Source: Bacteroides intestinalis DSM 17393 (GTDB lineage Bacteria > Bacteroidota > Bacteroidia > Bacteroidales > Bacteroidaceae). From it: DNA of 64,000 nucleotides. Position numbers and translations under genes: made by a program. Every line of letters begins with the position of its first letter. The first letter of the stretch is position 1. The stretch spans positions 2,170,001-2,234,000 of the forward strand of contig NZ_ABJL02000008.1 in the NCBI RefSeq assembly GCF_000172175.1, written 5' to 3'. Below the pieces are notes generated by a model, which did no database searches, had not been told where the DNA came from, and was given only the letters and a program-made list of their open reading frames with translations. Shown one piece after another: positions 25,847-35,296 of this stretch.

Positions 25847-26155
25847 ATGGAAAAGAAATATACGATAACTCTCCGTCTGTCATACGACCAATTCGCATGG
25901 CTCGGTGCGCTTTGCAGACGGAGCAAGCAGACACAAAGTGCAGTCATCCGTTCGCTCATTGAGAATGGAACGGTACGTGAGCGAATCACGAAAGAGCATA
26001 TCCACATCATCCGTCAGTTGATAGGTGAAAGCACCAATCTTAACCAGTTGGCGAAGCAGGCAAACACCTACGGCTTCTTTGCCGTTGCCAAAAGATGCGA
26101 GGAGATGGCGCAGCGTATTAACCAACTTATAAAGCAACTGAAAGATGATAGGTAA
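25847..26155 (+). CDS. Mobilization accessory protein (MobC/MobB-like)
   Basis: A 102-residue protein with a ribbon-helix-helix N terminus (KKYTITLRLSYDQFAWLGALCRRSKQTQSAVIRSLIENG) and the mobC signature region LIGESTNLNQLAKQANTYG. It should bind oriT and help the relaxase. It overlaps the relaxase start by 11 nt, so the pair is translationally coupled. Confidence 0.82.
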   Translation: MEKKYTITLRLSYDQFAWLGALCRRSKQTQSAVIRSLIENGTVRERITKEHIHIIRQLIGESTNLNQLAKQANTYGFFAVAKRCEEMAQRINQLIKQLKDDR

Positions 26156-27086
26156 GCAAACCAAAGGAACATCGTTCGGTGGTTGTGTCCGGTATGTTCT
26201 GAAAGAGGAGAAATCCAAGTTGTTGGAAGCAGCCGGAGTGGATGGTACACCTGAACAGATGGCAGAGCAATTTGAATTACAGGCGTTGCTCAACGATAAG
26301 GTAAAGAATATTGTCGGACACACCTCACTCAACTTCTCTCCTGAAGATGGCGAACGCCTGAAGTCTGATGATGCGTTGATGTTGCAAATCGCCCATGACT
26401 ATATGAAACTGATGGGCATCGAAAACACGCAGTACATCATCGCCCGGCATATCGACCGTGAGCATCCGCATTGCCACATCGTTTTCAATCGTGTGGACAA
26501 TGACGGTAAGACGATTAGCGACAAGAACGACTTCCACAGAAATGAAAAGGTGTGTAAGATGCTGACGGCAAAATACCGCTTGCACTTTGCCAACGGCAAA
26601 GACCATATCAAGGAGGAACGCTTGCGTCCATACGACCGGGCAAAGCACGAGATATACAAAGCGTTGAAAGAGGAGCTGCCCAAAGCTCAAAATTGGGATG
26701 AACTGAAAGAAGCCCTTGCCGACCGTGACATTGATATGAAATTCAAGGTCAGCCGGACTACACGGGAAATACAGGGTGTCAAGTTTGAGTATGACGGTTT
26801 TTCTTTCTCCGGCTCAAAGGTCAGTCGGGAGTTCAGCTATTTGAATATCGACAACCGATTGAAACAGAATGCTTGTGCTTCTTCATTTGAATACCCCAAG
26901 CAAGGGTTCACGCATAAAGATGAAGAAGTGCAGCAAAGCATTTCCCAATCCGACAACGGCTCAAGTATCGGTCTTGGTCTGTTGAATGGCAGTTCATCAT
27001 ACGATGCCACTGCCGCAGAAGAAGCAGAGTTCAATCGCCTGATGAAAAAGAAAAAGGCTAAGCGCAAGCGAGGCTTTCATTTATAA
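26145..27086 (+). CDS. Relaxase (MobA-type)
   Basis: A 313-residue relaxase with the HUH metal motif HIDREHPHCHIVFNRV (His107, 109, 111) and Tyr17 in VRYVLK as likely nicking residue. GHTSLNFSPED is the family's motif II region. It nicks oriT and stays attached to the transferred strand. The protein has no helicase part. The C terminus is rich in Ser and Lys. Together with MobC it makes the element mobilizable by a helper conjugation system. Confidence 0.88.
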   Translation: MIGKQTKGTSFGGCVRYVLKEEKSKLLEAAGVDGTPEQMAEQFELQALLNDKVKNIVGHTSLNFSPEDGERLKSDDALMLQIAHDYMKLMGIENTQYIIARHIDREHPHCHIVFNRVDNDGKTISDKNDFHRNEKVCKMLTAKYRLHFANGKDHIKEERLRPYDRAKHEIYKALKEELPKAQNWDELKEALADRDIDMKFKVSRTTREIQGVKFEYDGFSFSGSKVSREFSYLNIDNRLKQNACASSFEYPKQGFTHKDEEVQQSISQSDNGSSIGLGLLNGSSSYDATAAEEAEFNRLMKKKKAKRKRGFHL

Positions 27087-27121
27087 TTCACTATTTATTA
27101 ACTTTTTAAATTCAATCAATT

Positions 27122-27526
27122 ATGTTACAAAACGATTTGATTCTTGATTTCAATCTCTACTTGTGTGAGAAATTTGGCTACAGAAACAGTTGTAGCGTGA
27201 TGCAAAATGCCAATGGCTTTTGCGTGGACATCCGTGAGCGTGATTTGGACTGCTACATACGCTTCTGGGAGTATAGCGAAGGAAGAGGCAACTTTCCCGA
27301 CTGGAGCATCATCATTGTGCGTAGTAACTTCAAGAAGAACCAAGCCGAAAGCCTCAAAGACTTGACTCGTTTCTTTAAGGAGTACATGCCACGCTACGGT
27401 TACAAATACCTCTGCACAGAAGGTGATGACTACAAGTATTATCAGACTCTTGGGTTGAAGCTCATCCATCAAGATCTGTTCGGACAAGAGAACTATGGAT
27501 TGGCGATGAAAGATTTGAATGTCTGA
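27122..27526 (+). CDS. Hypothetical protein (134 aa)
   Basis: A 134-residue soluble protein with many aromatic residues (DCYIRFWEYSEGRGNFPDWSI). No signal, membrane helix or recognisable motif. It is the last backbone gene before the cargo and is closed by a terminator. Function unknown. Confidence 0.55.
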   Translation: MLQNDLILDFNLYLCEKFGYRNSCSVMQNANGFCVDIRERDLDCYIRFWEYSEGRGNFPDWSIIIVRSNFKKNQAESLKDLTRFFKEYMPRYGYKYLCTEGDDYKYYQTLGLKLIHQDLFGQENYGLAMKDLNV

Positions 27527-27543
27527 CATTTGATTTTGAGTTA

Positions 27544-27575
27544 AGGAGGGGATTTCTCCTCTCCTTTTCTCTTTA
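27544..27575 (+). terminator. Terminator between backbone and cargo
   Basis: AGGAG and CTCCT arms around GGGATTT, followed by a CT-rich tail with TTTT. Confidence 0.55.
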
Positions 27576-27592
27576 TATAGCAGATAATTTTA

Positions 27593-27600
27593 TATCTTTG
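27593..27600 (+). promoter_or_regulatory. -7 box for the first cargo gene
   Basis: TATCTTTG, 22 nt before ATG 27623. Confidence 0.55.
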
Positions 27601-27622
27601 CAAACGGAAAAACAATAAATAT

Positions 27623-28339
27623 ATGAACGCAATAGGCATACTTGAACAGCAACAAGCTAATGAAGTTTTAAGATTGGAAATAGCATATTCCAATCTTTAT
27701 AAAGCGTATATGCTGGGAGATAGAAATAAAATGATAAGTCACTATATTGCTACAGGCTATATAGGCATCCCTAATTTTGCAGAATCGGTACAAAGTCAGA
27801 CGAAACAGGAAATGCTCTCTAATGGGATTTTGCCTGACATATTACCAACTTCCATTGACAACATCAAAGATGATACATTATTGCGAATGAATGTTGTGGG
27901 ATGTTTGAAAGCCTTACAAAATGAGATTAATATTCGCAATATATATCGAACCCATTACACATATGCGCAAAATATTCTTTATCAGCCTAATCATATATTT
28001 AGGCAAGAAGAAGTCTTATATCAAAACCCATATGGACAACAACTGAAAGTTGCCGATATACTTGCGGTATCTAAATATGCAGTAAGCATTGCGGAAGCTA
28101 TTGCACCGGATGATGAAAATTTTTCAAAAGCAAATGCAGCAATTACAGCTTTACAAAGTATAGATGCAACACTTAACAATAAACCGGAAGATAAGCCAGT
28201 CAACAAGATGTTGCATTTAGTAACCAGTTTCATTTCTTCTGTTGTAAAATCATCTATCAAGAATGATGAAGCAAAGCGTGGAGTTACAATAACTGCATTA
28301 ATGGTTGATTTGACTATAGATTTCTTTTGTAAAAAATAA
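27623..28339 (+). CDS. Hypothetical protein next to SIR2-HerA
   Basis: A 238-residue helical protein without motif I recognise. Residues 205-225 (MLHLVTSFISSVVKSS) are amphipathic. It is 4 nt before the Xre regulator gene and so in the same transcript as the SIR2-HerA pair. It may be an accessory factor of that defence system, an independent gene, or a leftover. The AT-rich composition resembles the SIR2 gene. Confidence 0.55.
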   Translation: MNAIGILEQQQANEVLRLEIAYSNLYKAYMLGDRNKMISHYIATGYIGIPNFAESVQSQTKQEMLSNGILPDILPTSIDNIKDDTLLRMNVVGCLKALQNEINIRNIYRTHYTYAQNILYQPNHIFRQEEVLYQNPYGQQLKVADILAVSKYAVSIAEAIAPDDENFSKANAAITALQSIDATLNNKPEDKPVNKMLHLVTSFISSVVKSSIKNDEAKRGVTITALMVDLTIDFFCKK

Positions 28340-28343
28340 AGCG

Positions 28344-28544
28344 ATGGATAAACCCATGAATCGGATAAAAGAGGTACTTGAAGAAAGAGGTATCAAACAA
28401 ACTTGGCTGGCCGAGAAACTCGGCAAGAGTTTCTGTATAGTCAATGCGTATGTATGCAACAGACGGCAACCAAGTTTGGAAGTGCTATTTGAAATTGCTG
28501 ATATATTGAATATTGATGTGAAAGATTTAATAAAAGACAGATGA
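28344..28544 (+). CDS. Xre-family regulator
   Basis: A 66-residue protein that is one HTH_3 domain (MNRIKEVLEERGIKQTWLAEKLGKS; SLEVLFEIADILNIDVKDLI). Its TGA overlaps the SIR2 gene start by 4 nt. Small Xre proteins often control restriction or abortive systems by repression, so timing control of SIR2-HerA after entry into a new cell is a reasonable inference. Confidence 0.82.
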   Translation: MDKPMNRIKEVLEERGIKQTWLAEKLGKSFCIVNAYVCNRRQPSLEVLFEIADILNIDVKDLIKDR

Positions 28545-29857
28545 GTAGTATGAAGAAGCAAGAAGAACAAACTAAAAATATCTGTCTTTTAAAAAAAGAT
28601 GGATTTACACTTTATTTAGTGAAAGAAGGAGATTCGTTCACTGATATAAAGAATGGAGTCGTTTCCATACTTCCAGAAGAGCTTATTGCCAAACGCAAAA
28701 GCGGAGGCAACATCTCGACTGACATAGAAAACTACGCCCACAAATTAAAACGTCAAGAATATGGAAAGAAGCTAAATTACCAAATTGAGAATCTCTTGTT
28801 TCTTACTGGTGCAGGTTCTTCCTACCTTTTTGGAGAGAATGACAAGAAAGGCAAACTTATGTGTAATTTATGGGATGATGCTACGGTTTTGCTTGGTGGA
28901 AAACAGAATATGGATGCCTTTTGCGAAAAAGTCAGATATACTGACAAAGACGAGAAAGACGAATATAGAAAAAACCTAGAAAAAGTCCTTTCATTAGCAG
29001 AAAAAGCAAAAGATTATATCACAGAACCGATTTTCAAAACAGATAAAGAAGAATGGAATATTACATATACCGTTAGCAAAATAAAGAAGATGATTAAAGA
29101 TAATTGCAATCTACAAATAACATCTTCCGAATCATCCAGTGTGCATGAAAAATTTCTTAATAAGATTACTAAACGAAAAAGTTCTATTGCAAGGGTAAAG
29201 TTATTTACCTTAAACTATGACACCCTATTTGAGCAAGCTGCACGAAAAGGGAATTATACAATAATAGATGGATTCTCTTTTTCCATTCCACGGATATTCA
29301 GTGGAAGACATTTTGATTACGATATCGTAATTCGTGATGGTAGCAGAATTAAGAACGAGGACAATTTTGTTCCACGAGTTTTCCACCTATACAAACCACA
29401 TGGTTCGGTAGATTGGGAAAAACGAGGCAACAACGTTTACCAAAATAAGGCAGAAGAAATTTCTGTAGAAGATTCATTAATGATTTTTCCGCAAGAAAAT
29501 AAATATGAACACTCTTACGAACAACCATTTTTTGAAATGATGACTCGTTTTCAAGCTGCGTTACGTATGAAAAATACTACATTGGTTGTTATAGGATTTA
29601 GCTTTGGTGACAAGCACATATTATCCATGATAAACGAAGCTTTGGAACAAAATCCAAGTTTTCAACTTATCATTATCAATTACAGGGACACAGGTATCAT
29701 AGAAAGCGACATTTTCTATAAAGAAGCTGGTGAAAGAGGTAATATAATGATGGTCAATGAAACTTTTAAAGAATTTGTTGACGCTTATCCAAACATCAAA
29801 ATATATGACCAATCCGATGAATATCGTTTAGTGAAAATTGTCAATGAAGGGAACTAA
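28541..29857 (+). CDS. SIR2-like NADase subunit of SIR2-HerA defence
   Basis: A 438-residue protein. SIR2 fold landmarks are LTGAGSS (89-94), TLNYD (223-227), KPHGS (285-289) and GFSFGD (352-357), as in the SIR2_2 group. In SIR2-HerA, this subunit degrades NAD+ or nucleotides when the system is activated by phage, within a large complex with the HerA ATPase. It overlaps the herA-like gene by 14 nt, as expected for an obligate pair. An N-terminal segment of about 80 residues precedes the catalytic domain. Confidence 0.85.
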   Translation: MSSMKKQEEQTKNICLLKKDGFTLYLVKEGDSFTDIKNGVVSILPEELIAKRKSGGNISTDIENYAHKLKRQEYGKKLNYQIENLLFLTGAGSSYLFGENDKKGKLMCNLWDDATVLLGGKQNMDAFCEKVRYTDKDEKDEYRKNLEKVLSLAEKAKDYITEPIFKTDKEEWNITYTVSKIKKMIKDNCNLQITSSESSSVHEKFLNKITKRKSSIARVKLFTLNYDTLFEQAARKGNYTIIDGFSFSIPRIFSGRHFDYDIVIRDGSRIKNEDNFVPRVFHLYKPHGSVDWEKRGNNVYQNKAEEISVEDSLMIFPQENKYEHSYEQPFFEMMTRFQAALRMKNTTLVVIGFSFGDKHILSMINEALEQNPSFQLIIINYRDTGIIESDIFYKEAGERGNIMMVNETFKEFVDAYPNIKIYDQSDEYRLVKIVNEGN

Positions 29858-31592
29858 TTATAATCCATTTGTAAACGAGCACTTTATTGGTTTTATCAAT
29901 CAAGTAACTCCACAAGGAGTGAAGGTACATTTCCCTTCCTCCGCTTTGTTACAACCTTTTTTCAAGTATGGTGAACTATATCACGGCGGTTTAGTAGGCA
30001 ACTATGTAGTAATAGAAGGGCATCAAATGGGATTCTTAGGAAAAATACAAGGAATAGAATTACCTGAAAAAGAGCGTTTGGAACTAAGCGAAAAGTCTTT
30101 TGAAACTAATGAAATGCATCCCATAGGATACATTGAAATTCTATTGTCTTTTAGTTTTGAAAATCCAGAAGAAATACAGCGTGGACTTAACACACTACCT
30201 CCAATTGGAGCTAAAGTATTTGTTTGCGCTTCTTACTTCATACAAAGTTTCTTTAAACGATTCGGCGTAAAAAAAGAAAATACTGCCCCATGCCTTATGA
30301 AACTTGGTGTATTGACACAAGATAAAACAACTCCTGTGGAAATCTCTTTGGACGCTTTGTTTGGTCGCCATTGTGCTATTGTTGGAACTACTGGAGGAGG
30401 CAAGAGTTATACAACAAGTAAACTACTTGAAGGAATTTCAAATGCCAAGGCTAAAGCTATTATCATAGATCCTACTGGAGAATATTCAGGTTTTGATTCT
30501 AAAGATTATGTAGAAAGTGCTATTATAAATAAAGATAGCTACTTTCATTATTCCCGTTTATCCGTTGGAGATTGGTTCGCATTGTTCAGACCTGCGGGAC
30601 AAGTGCAACAGCCCAAATTATTAGATGCGATAAAATCACTTAAATTGGCAAAGTGTTTAGAGGAAAACGAAAAATTACCAGAAGATGGGAAATTTTATCA
30701 TCCTAAGTTTACAGATAAATTCATAACGTGTGTAGGCGGTATAATTAGAAAAAAATGTCATTATAAAGATGCTTTTAGACATTTTGAAACGAAATATATG
30801 GCAGAAATAGAGGAAGATAATTCTGAATTTGATTTAACAAAACTTGTAATCCAATTAAAGGAGGAAGCCGTATATGAAAGTAATGGCAGTAATGTTGAAA
30901 TGTGGGGAGATGTTGACAAAAGAACAAGTGACAACATCGCTAGTCTAATTATTCGTATATATAGTAAGGTATCAGACAAAGCATTTAAGCAAATATTTGG
31001 CATAGGAAAAGAGCCTAAAAAAGATTTGTGTGAGACAATTGAATCTTTTATAAGCAACAAGTCAAAACACATTCTACGTATCGGTTTTGAAGATGTTCCC
31101 TATGACTTTCAAACAAGAGAAATATTAGCTAATGCCATAGCTAAATTCTTACTTAACAAAGCAAGAAAAGGAGATTTCAAGACACAACCTATTGTGTTCT
31201 TTGCAGATGAAGCGCACCAATTTCTGAACAAAGAAGTTAAAGATGAATATTTTCAATCCATGCGTTTAGATTCTTTTGATTCCATAGCAAAGGAATGTAG
31301 AAAATATGGCTTATTCCTTTGCTTGGCAACACAAATGCCAAGAGATATTCCATTGGGAACTTTAAGCCAAATGGGTACTTTTTTAGTTCACCGATTAATA
31401 AATCATAAAGACAAAGAAGCGGTAGAAAGTGCTTGTTCTGCTGCAAATAAATCAACATTGGCGTATTTACCAGTATTAGGTGCAGGAGAGGCTATACTTA
31501 TGGGAGTAGATTTTCCAATGCCCGTAATGCTAAAAGTCAATTTACCACAGACTGAACCTAATTCGCATACGCCACAATTTAAGAGATTGTAA
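29844..31592 (+). CDS. HerA-like ATPase (DUF87) of SIR2-HerA defence
   Basis: A 582-residue FtsK/HerA-type motor ATPase. A HAS-barrel-like N terminus (residues 1-170) is followed by Walker A GTTGGGKS (181-188), IIIDPTGEYS and Walker B VFFADEAHQF. ATQMPRDIP is the sensor region. ATG 29844 lies inside the SIR2 gene. The partner NADase lies directly upstream, which makes the SIR2-HerA assignment solid. The complex probably forms hexameric rings with SIR2 subunits. Confidence 0.87.
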   Translation: MKGTNYNPFVNEHFIGFINQVTPQGVKVHFPSSALLQPFFKYGELYHGGLVGNYVVIEGHQMGFLGKIQGIELPEKERLELSEKSFETNEMHPIGYIEILLSFSFENPEEIQRGLNTLPPIGAKVFVCASYFIQSFFKRFGVKKENTAPCLMKLGVLTQDKTTPVEISLDALFGRHCAIVGTTGGGKSYTTSKLLEGISNAKAKAIIIDPTGEYSGFDSKDYVESAIINKDSYFHYSRLSVGDWFALFRPAGQVQQPKLLDAIKSLKLAKCLEENEKLPEDGKFYHPKFTDKFITCVGGIIRKKCHYKDAFRHFETKYMAEIEEDNSEFDLTKLVIQLKEEAVYESNGSNVEMWGDVDKRTSDNIASLIIRIYSKVSDKAFKQIFGIGKEPKKDLCETIESFISNKSKHILRIGFEDVPYDFQTREILANAIAKFLLNKARKGDFKTQPIVFFADEAHQFLNKEVKDEYFQSMRLDSFDSIAKECRKYGLFLCLATQMPRDIPLGTLSQMGTFLVHRLINHKDKEAVESACSAANKSTLAYLPVLGAGEAILMGVDFPMPVMLKVNLPQTEPNSHTPQFKRL

Positions 31593-31624
31593 AAAAGTAG
31601 AAACAAAATTAGCATAAGAACAAT

Positions 31625-33121
31625 ATGATTACAGGCGATATAAAACAAAAGGTGGATGATGTATGGCAAACATTCTGGAACAATGGCTTTACCCAACCAT
31701 CGGCAATCTTTGAACAGATAACTTATCTGCTCTTTATGAAGATGCTTGACGACAAGCAACGTGAAAAGGAAGCGATAGCAAATCTTACGGGCGATGTTTT
31801 GCTTAACCCAACATTCCCCGAAGGAGTGTGGCGCAATCCATCCACCGACAAAGATGTACCCTACCACGAAATGCGTTGGCACGTATTCAAAGAAATGGAA
31901 CCGACCAAAATGTTGGATAGGGTGCGCAACGATGTGTTTATCTTTTTGCGTCATGTTGGGAAAGAGGGTTCGGCTTATAGAAAGGCAATGGAAGACACTG
32001 TTTTCCAAATTACCAATGCTCGCCTGCTATCGCGTGTCATCGAAAGTATTGAAAATATCACGTCCGATGGGGCTGACATGATGGGTGATGTGTATGAGTA
32101 TATGCTCGGCATCATGGCAGCATCGGGTACAAACGGACAATTCCGCACCCCTCGCCATATCATCCGCATGATGGTGGAACTGATGCGACCCACTCTTAAT
32201 GATACCATCTGCGACCCGGCAATGGGTTCTGCGGGTTTTATTATGGAAGCAGCCAAATTTATCACAGAGCATCAGAGTGATGATTTGCTTAATATAGGAG
32301 AGGGAGACCGTTTCCGCAAAGAGATATTTCACGGTTCGGATTCGGACGCTTCCATGCTCCGCATCGGTTGCATGAACATGATGCTTCACGATGTAGACGA
32401 GCCTAATCTGTATTATCGTAACTCGCTGTCTGACGAGAACAACGATACAAACCGCTATACCCTTTGCCTTGCCAATCCTCCGTTTGCAGGTAGCCTTGAC
32501 ACTGACGACATAGCGCACACGCTGAAAGCGGCTGTCAAGACCAAGAAAACGGAGTTGCTGTTTCTTGCCTTGATGATGCGGATGCTTCAGTCAGGCGGAC
32601 GGTGTGCTTCCATTGTACCGGACACGGTTCTCACAGGTGATGCGCAAGCCTATAAGACTATACGTTCCGCATTAGTGGATAAGCACTGTATGCAAGCCGT
32701 CATCACGATGCCCTCCGGTGTGTTCCAACCTTATAGCGGAGTCTCTACCGCTATCATCATCTTTACTAAGACAGGTACAGGCGGTACTGACAAGGTTTGG
32801 TTTTACGATATGCGTGCCGATGGATTCTCACTCACCACGCAGCGCACTCCTCAGCCTGAACAAAATGACATACCTGATATAATCTCCCGTTTCCATAACC
32901 TCGAAGCGGAAACCGACCGCAGTCGCAAAGAACAGTCATTTTTTGTCACTGCCGATGAAATTCGTGCCAATGGCTACGACCTTAGTTATAAGCGTTATCA
33001 CGAAGTGGAGCGTGAAGTTATTGAATATGAAGCACCGGAAACTATTATCGCTCGAATGGAGGAAAGACAGAAGGCTATTGACGCAGCCTTTGCTGAGTTT
33101 AAGAAACTGCTAAATTCGTAG
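31625..33121 (+). CDS. hsdM: Type I restriction-modification methyltransferase HsdM
   Basis: A 498-residue N6-adenine methyltransferase. N-terminal HsdM_N domain, then motif I DPAMGSAGF (near 199) for S-adenosylmethionine and motif IV NPPF (near 285). The start of a type I operon: hsdM-hsdS-fic-hsdR. The GC content is higher than in the SIR2-HerA genes next door, which suggests a different source. Confidence 0.92.
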   Translation: MITGDIKQKVDDVWQTFWNNGFTQPSAIFEQITYLLFMKMLDDKQREKEAIANLTGDVLLNPTFPEGVWRNPSTDKDVPYHEMRWHVFKEMEPTKMLDRVRNDVFIFLRHVGKEGSAYRKAMEDTVFQITNARLLSRVIESIENITSDGADMMGDVYEYMLGIMAASGTNGQFRTPRHIIRMMVELMRPTLNDTICDPAMGSAGFIMEAAKFITEHQSDDLLNIGEGDRFRKEIFHGSDSDASMLRIGCMNMMLHDVDEPNLYYRNSLSDENNDTNRYTLCLANPPFAGSLDTDDIAHTLKAAVKTKKTELLFLALMMRMLQSGGRCASIVPDTVLTGDAQAYKTIRSALVDKHCMQAVITMPSGVFQPYSGVSTAIIIFTKTGTGGTDKVWFYDMRADGFSLTTQRTPQPEQNDIPDIISRFHNLEAETDRSRKEQSFFVTADEIRANGYDLSYKRYHEVEREVIEYEAPETIIARMEERQKAIDAAFAEFKKLLNS

Positions 33122-33124
33122 GGT

Positions 33125-34255
33125 ATGAGAGTGGATAAATCAAAGTGGCAAAAGATTTTTTTAGGTGAGGTATGCAATCTTTATCAACCTAAAACAATAG
33201 CAACAAGTTGTTTGGACTCTAATGGCAAATATCTTGTATATGGTGCTAATGGAGTTATTGGCAAATACAATGAATATAATCATAAATTTCCAGAAGTGCT
33301 TATTACTTGTCGTGGAGCGACTTGTGGAACAATAAATATAAGTAAACCATTCTCATGGATTAATGGTAATGCAATGGTGGTTCACCCTAAAGAAGAAAAT
33401 CTATTAGATTTTGCTTTTTTAGGGAAAGCTGTATCTGCTATTGATTATAGTAAAGTCATTACAGGGGCTGCGCAACCTCAAATAACAAGAGCCAATTTGC
33501 AAAAAGTGCAAATTGTCATTCCAACACTTGTTGAGCAACAAACAATCGCATCAGAATTGGATGCAGTGCAAGAAATGATTGACGGCTACAAAACGCAGAT
33601 TACCGACCTTGATGCCCTCGCTCAATCTATCTTCCTTGATATGTTTGGCGACCCTGTAACTAATCCGAAAGGATGGGAGATTATGAAGATAGGAGAAATA
33701 AGTGAAGTCACTTCTAGCAAAAGAATATACCAATCCGAACAAACAAAATCAGGTATTCCATTTTATAAAATTAGTGATTTTCCTAATTTGATTGAATATG
33801 GATATAGCGATACTGGAATATTTATCTCGCAGGCTAAATACGAGGAATTAAAATCCAAAAAATTAGTTCCAAATGAAAGCGATTTATTAATAACATCAAG
33901 AGGAACGTTAGGGTTATGCTATATCGTAAAGGACGAAGATTGCTTCTATTTTCAAGATGGGATGATTACATGGCTGAAAAATCTTAAGTCAACTGTTTTA
34001 TCTGCCTTTCTTGGATTTATGTTTCAATCGTCTTTGTTCAAGAATCAAATTGAGAAAGCACAAAATGGAAGTACTATTGCATACCTCTCAATTGCTATGA
34101 TTAGAAAGTTTGATATGATAGTGCCTCCCATTAAACTTCAGCAACACTTCGTCAGCCAAGTCGAAGCCATCGAAAAGCAAAAAGAACTAATCCGCGACCA
34201 ATTAGCCGAAACCGAGACCCTGATGGCAGAACGAATGCAATATTATTTCTCTTAA
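33125..34255 (+). CDS. hsdS: Type I specificity subunit HsdS
   Basis: A 376-residue protein with two target recognition domains: residues 1-140 and 185-325. They are joined by conserved helices (LVEQQTIASELDAVQEMIDGYKTQITDLDALAQSIFLDMF) and end in a second helix pair (QQHFVSQVEAIEKQKELIRDQL). It dictates the bipartite recognition site. The TRDs are AT-rich while the helices match hsdM composition, a sign of TRD exchange. Four nt after hsdM. Confidence 0.9.
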   Translation: MRVDKSKWQKIFLGEVCNLYQPKTIATSCLDSNGKYLVYGANGVIGKYNEYNHKFPEVLITCRGATCGTINISKPFSWINGNAMVVHPKEENLLDFAFLGKAVSAIDYSKVITGAAQPQITRANLQKVQIVIPTLVEQQTIASELDAVQEMIDGYKTQITDLDALAQSIFLDMFGDPVTNPKGWEIMKIGEISEVTSSKRIYQSEQTKSGIPFYKISDFPNLIEYGYSDTGIFISQAKYEELKSKKLVPNESDLLITSRGTLGLCYIVKDEDCFYFQDGMITWLKNLKSTVLSAFLGFMFQSSLFKNQIEKAQNGSTIAYLSIAMIRKFDMIVPPIKLQQHFVSQVEAIEKQKELIRDQLAETETLMAERMQYYFS

Positions 34256-34269
34256 AACAAGACAACGGT

Positions 34270-35289
34270 ATGAAAGAGATTGATAAGAAACTGATAGAAA
34301 CCATCAGCCGATATACAGCTTCGGGGATAGACCAGCAGGTGGATTATGAAAAATTCTACCTGTACTCTCTTATTACTCATTCTACGGCTATCGAGGGTTC
34401 TACTGTTACCGAAGTAGAAAACCAGTTGTTGTTTGACGAGGGAATTGCAGCCAAAGGAAGAAGCCTGAACGAGCAGATGATGAATGTGGACTTGAAAAAC
34501 GCATACCTCTATGGCTTTGAATGGGCGAAAACTGGACAACCATACTCTGTTGAACTTTTATGCGAATTGTCTGCCAAAGTCATGCGCCGTACAGGTTCGG
34601 AATACTCCACGATGGGTGGCAGTTTTGATTCCTCCAAAGGAGAATTGCGACGCTGCAATGTAAGTGCCGGAATAGGAGGCAGAAGTTATCTGGCATTTCA
34701 GAAAATACCTAAAGCAACAGCAGACTTCTGCGATTGGTTAAACGGGGAACTGGCATCTGTGGATAGAAACGATATGGCGGCATGTTATCGGTTGAGTTTT
34801 GAAGCGCACTTCCGCCTCGTCACCATTCATCCGTGGGTTGACGGCAACGGGCGTACTACCCGATTGCTGATGAACATCGTACAACGACAGTTGGGTCTTA
34901 TCCCGTCTATTGTTACCAAAGATGCTAAAGGCGAATACATTCAGGCTTTGATTGACAGTAGGGAGCAGGAAGACAGCACCATTGTTCAAGATGTAATGCT
35001 TACGCAGCATACTACCAATCTTGAAAATCGGATTTTACAGTATCAACAAAGCATGGATGATACTGCAAAAGCGAAAAGTGATACTGTAAATGATACTGCA
35101 ACGCCTAAAGACACCACAGCCCAGCTCATTGCAGCCATTAAAGAACACCCAGAATATACATACGATGAGTACGCCAAACTCCTGAATGTCGGTCGTGCCA
35201 CTGTTGCACGACATATCAAGAAGTTGAATGGAACGGTCATTCAGCGAATCGGATCGGACAAGGATGGTTATTGGAAATTTATAGAATGA
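34270..35289 (+). CDS. Fic family AMP-transferase within the restriction operon
   Basis: A 339-residue Fic protein. The catalytic loop HPWVDGNGRTTR (187-198) is intact. The self-inhibition motif STAIEG (38-43; S/TxxxEG) at the N terminus makes it a class II Fic. A C-terminal winged helix (YDEYAKLLNVGRATVARHIKKL) follows. It probably transfers AMP to a protein; target unknown. It sits between hsdS and hsdR, a common place for Fic genes in Bacteroidetes type I loci. Confidence 0.87.
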   Translation: MKEIDKKLIETISRYTASGIDQQVDYEKFYLYSLITHSTAIEGSTVTEVENQLLFDEGIAAKGRSLNEQMMNVDLKNAYLYGFEWAKTGQPYSVELLCELSAKVMRRTGSEYSTMGGSFDSSKGELRRCNVSAGIGGRSYLAFQKIPKATADFCDWLNGELASVDRNDMAACYRLSFEAHFRLVTIHPWVDGNGRTTRLLMNIVQRQLGLIPSIVTKDAKGEYIQALIDSREQEDSTIVQDVMLTQHTTNLENRILQYQQSMDDTAKAKSDTVNDTATPKDTTAQLIAAIKEHPEYTYDEYAKLLNVGRATVARHIKKLNGTVIQRIGSDKDGYWKFIE

Positions 35290-35296
35290 TTGAGTT

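Noticed and set aside
28298..28570. 90-aa minus-strand ORF opposite the Xre regulator
   Set aside because: Shadow of the HTH gene; no motif.
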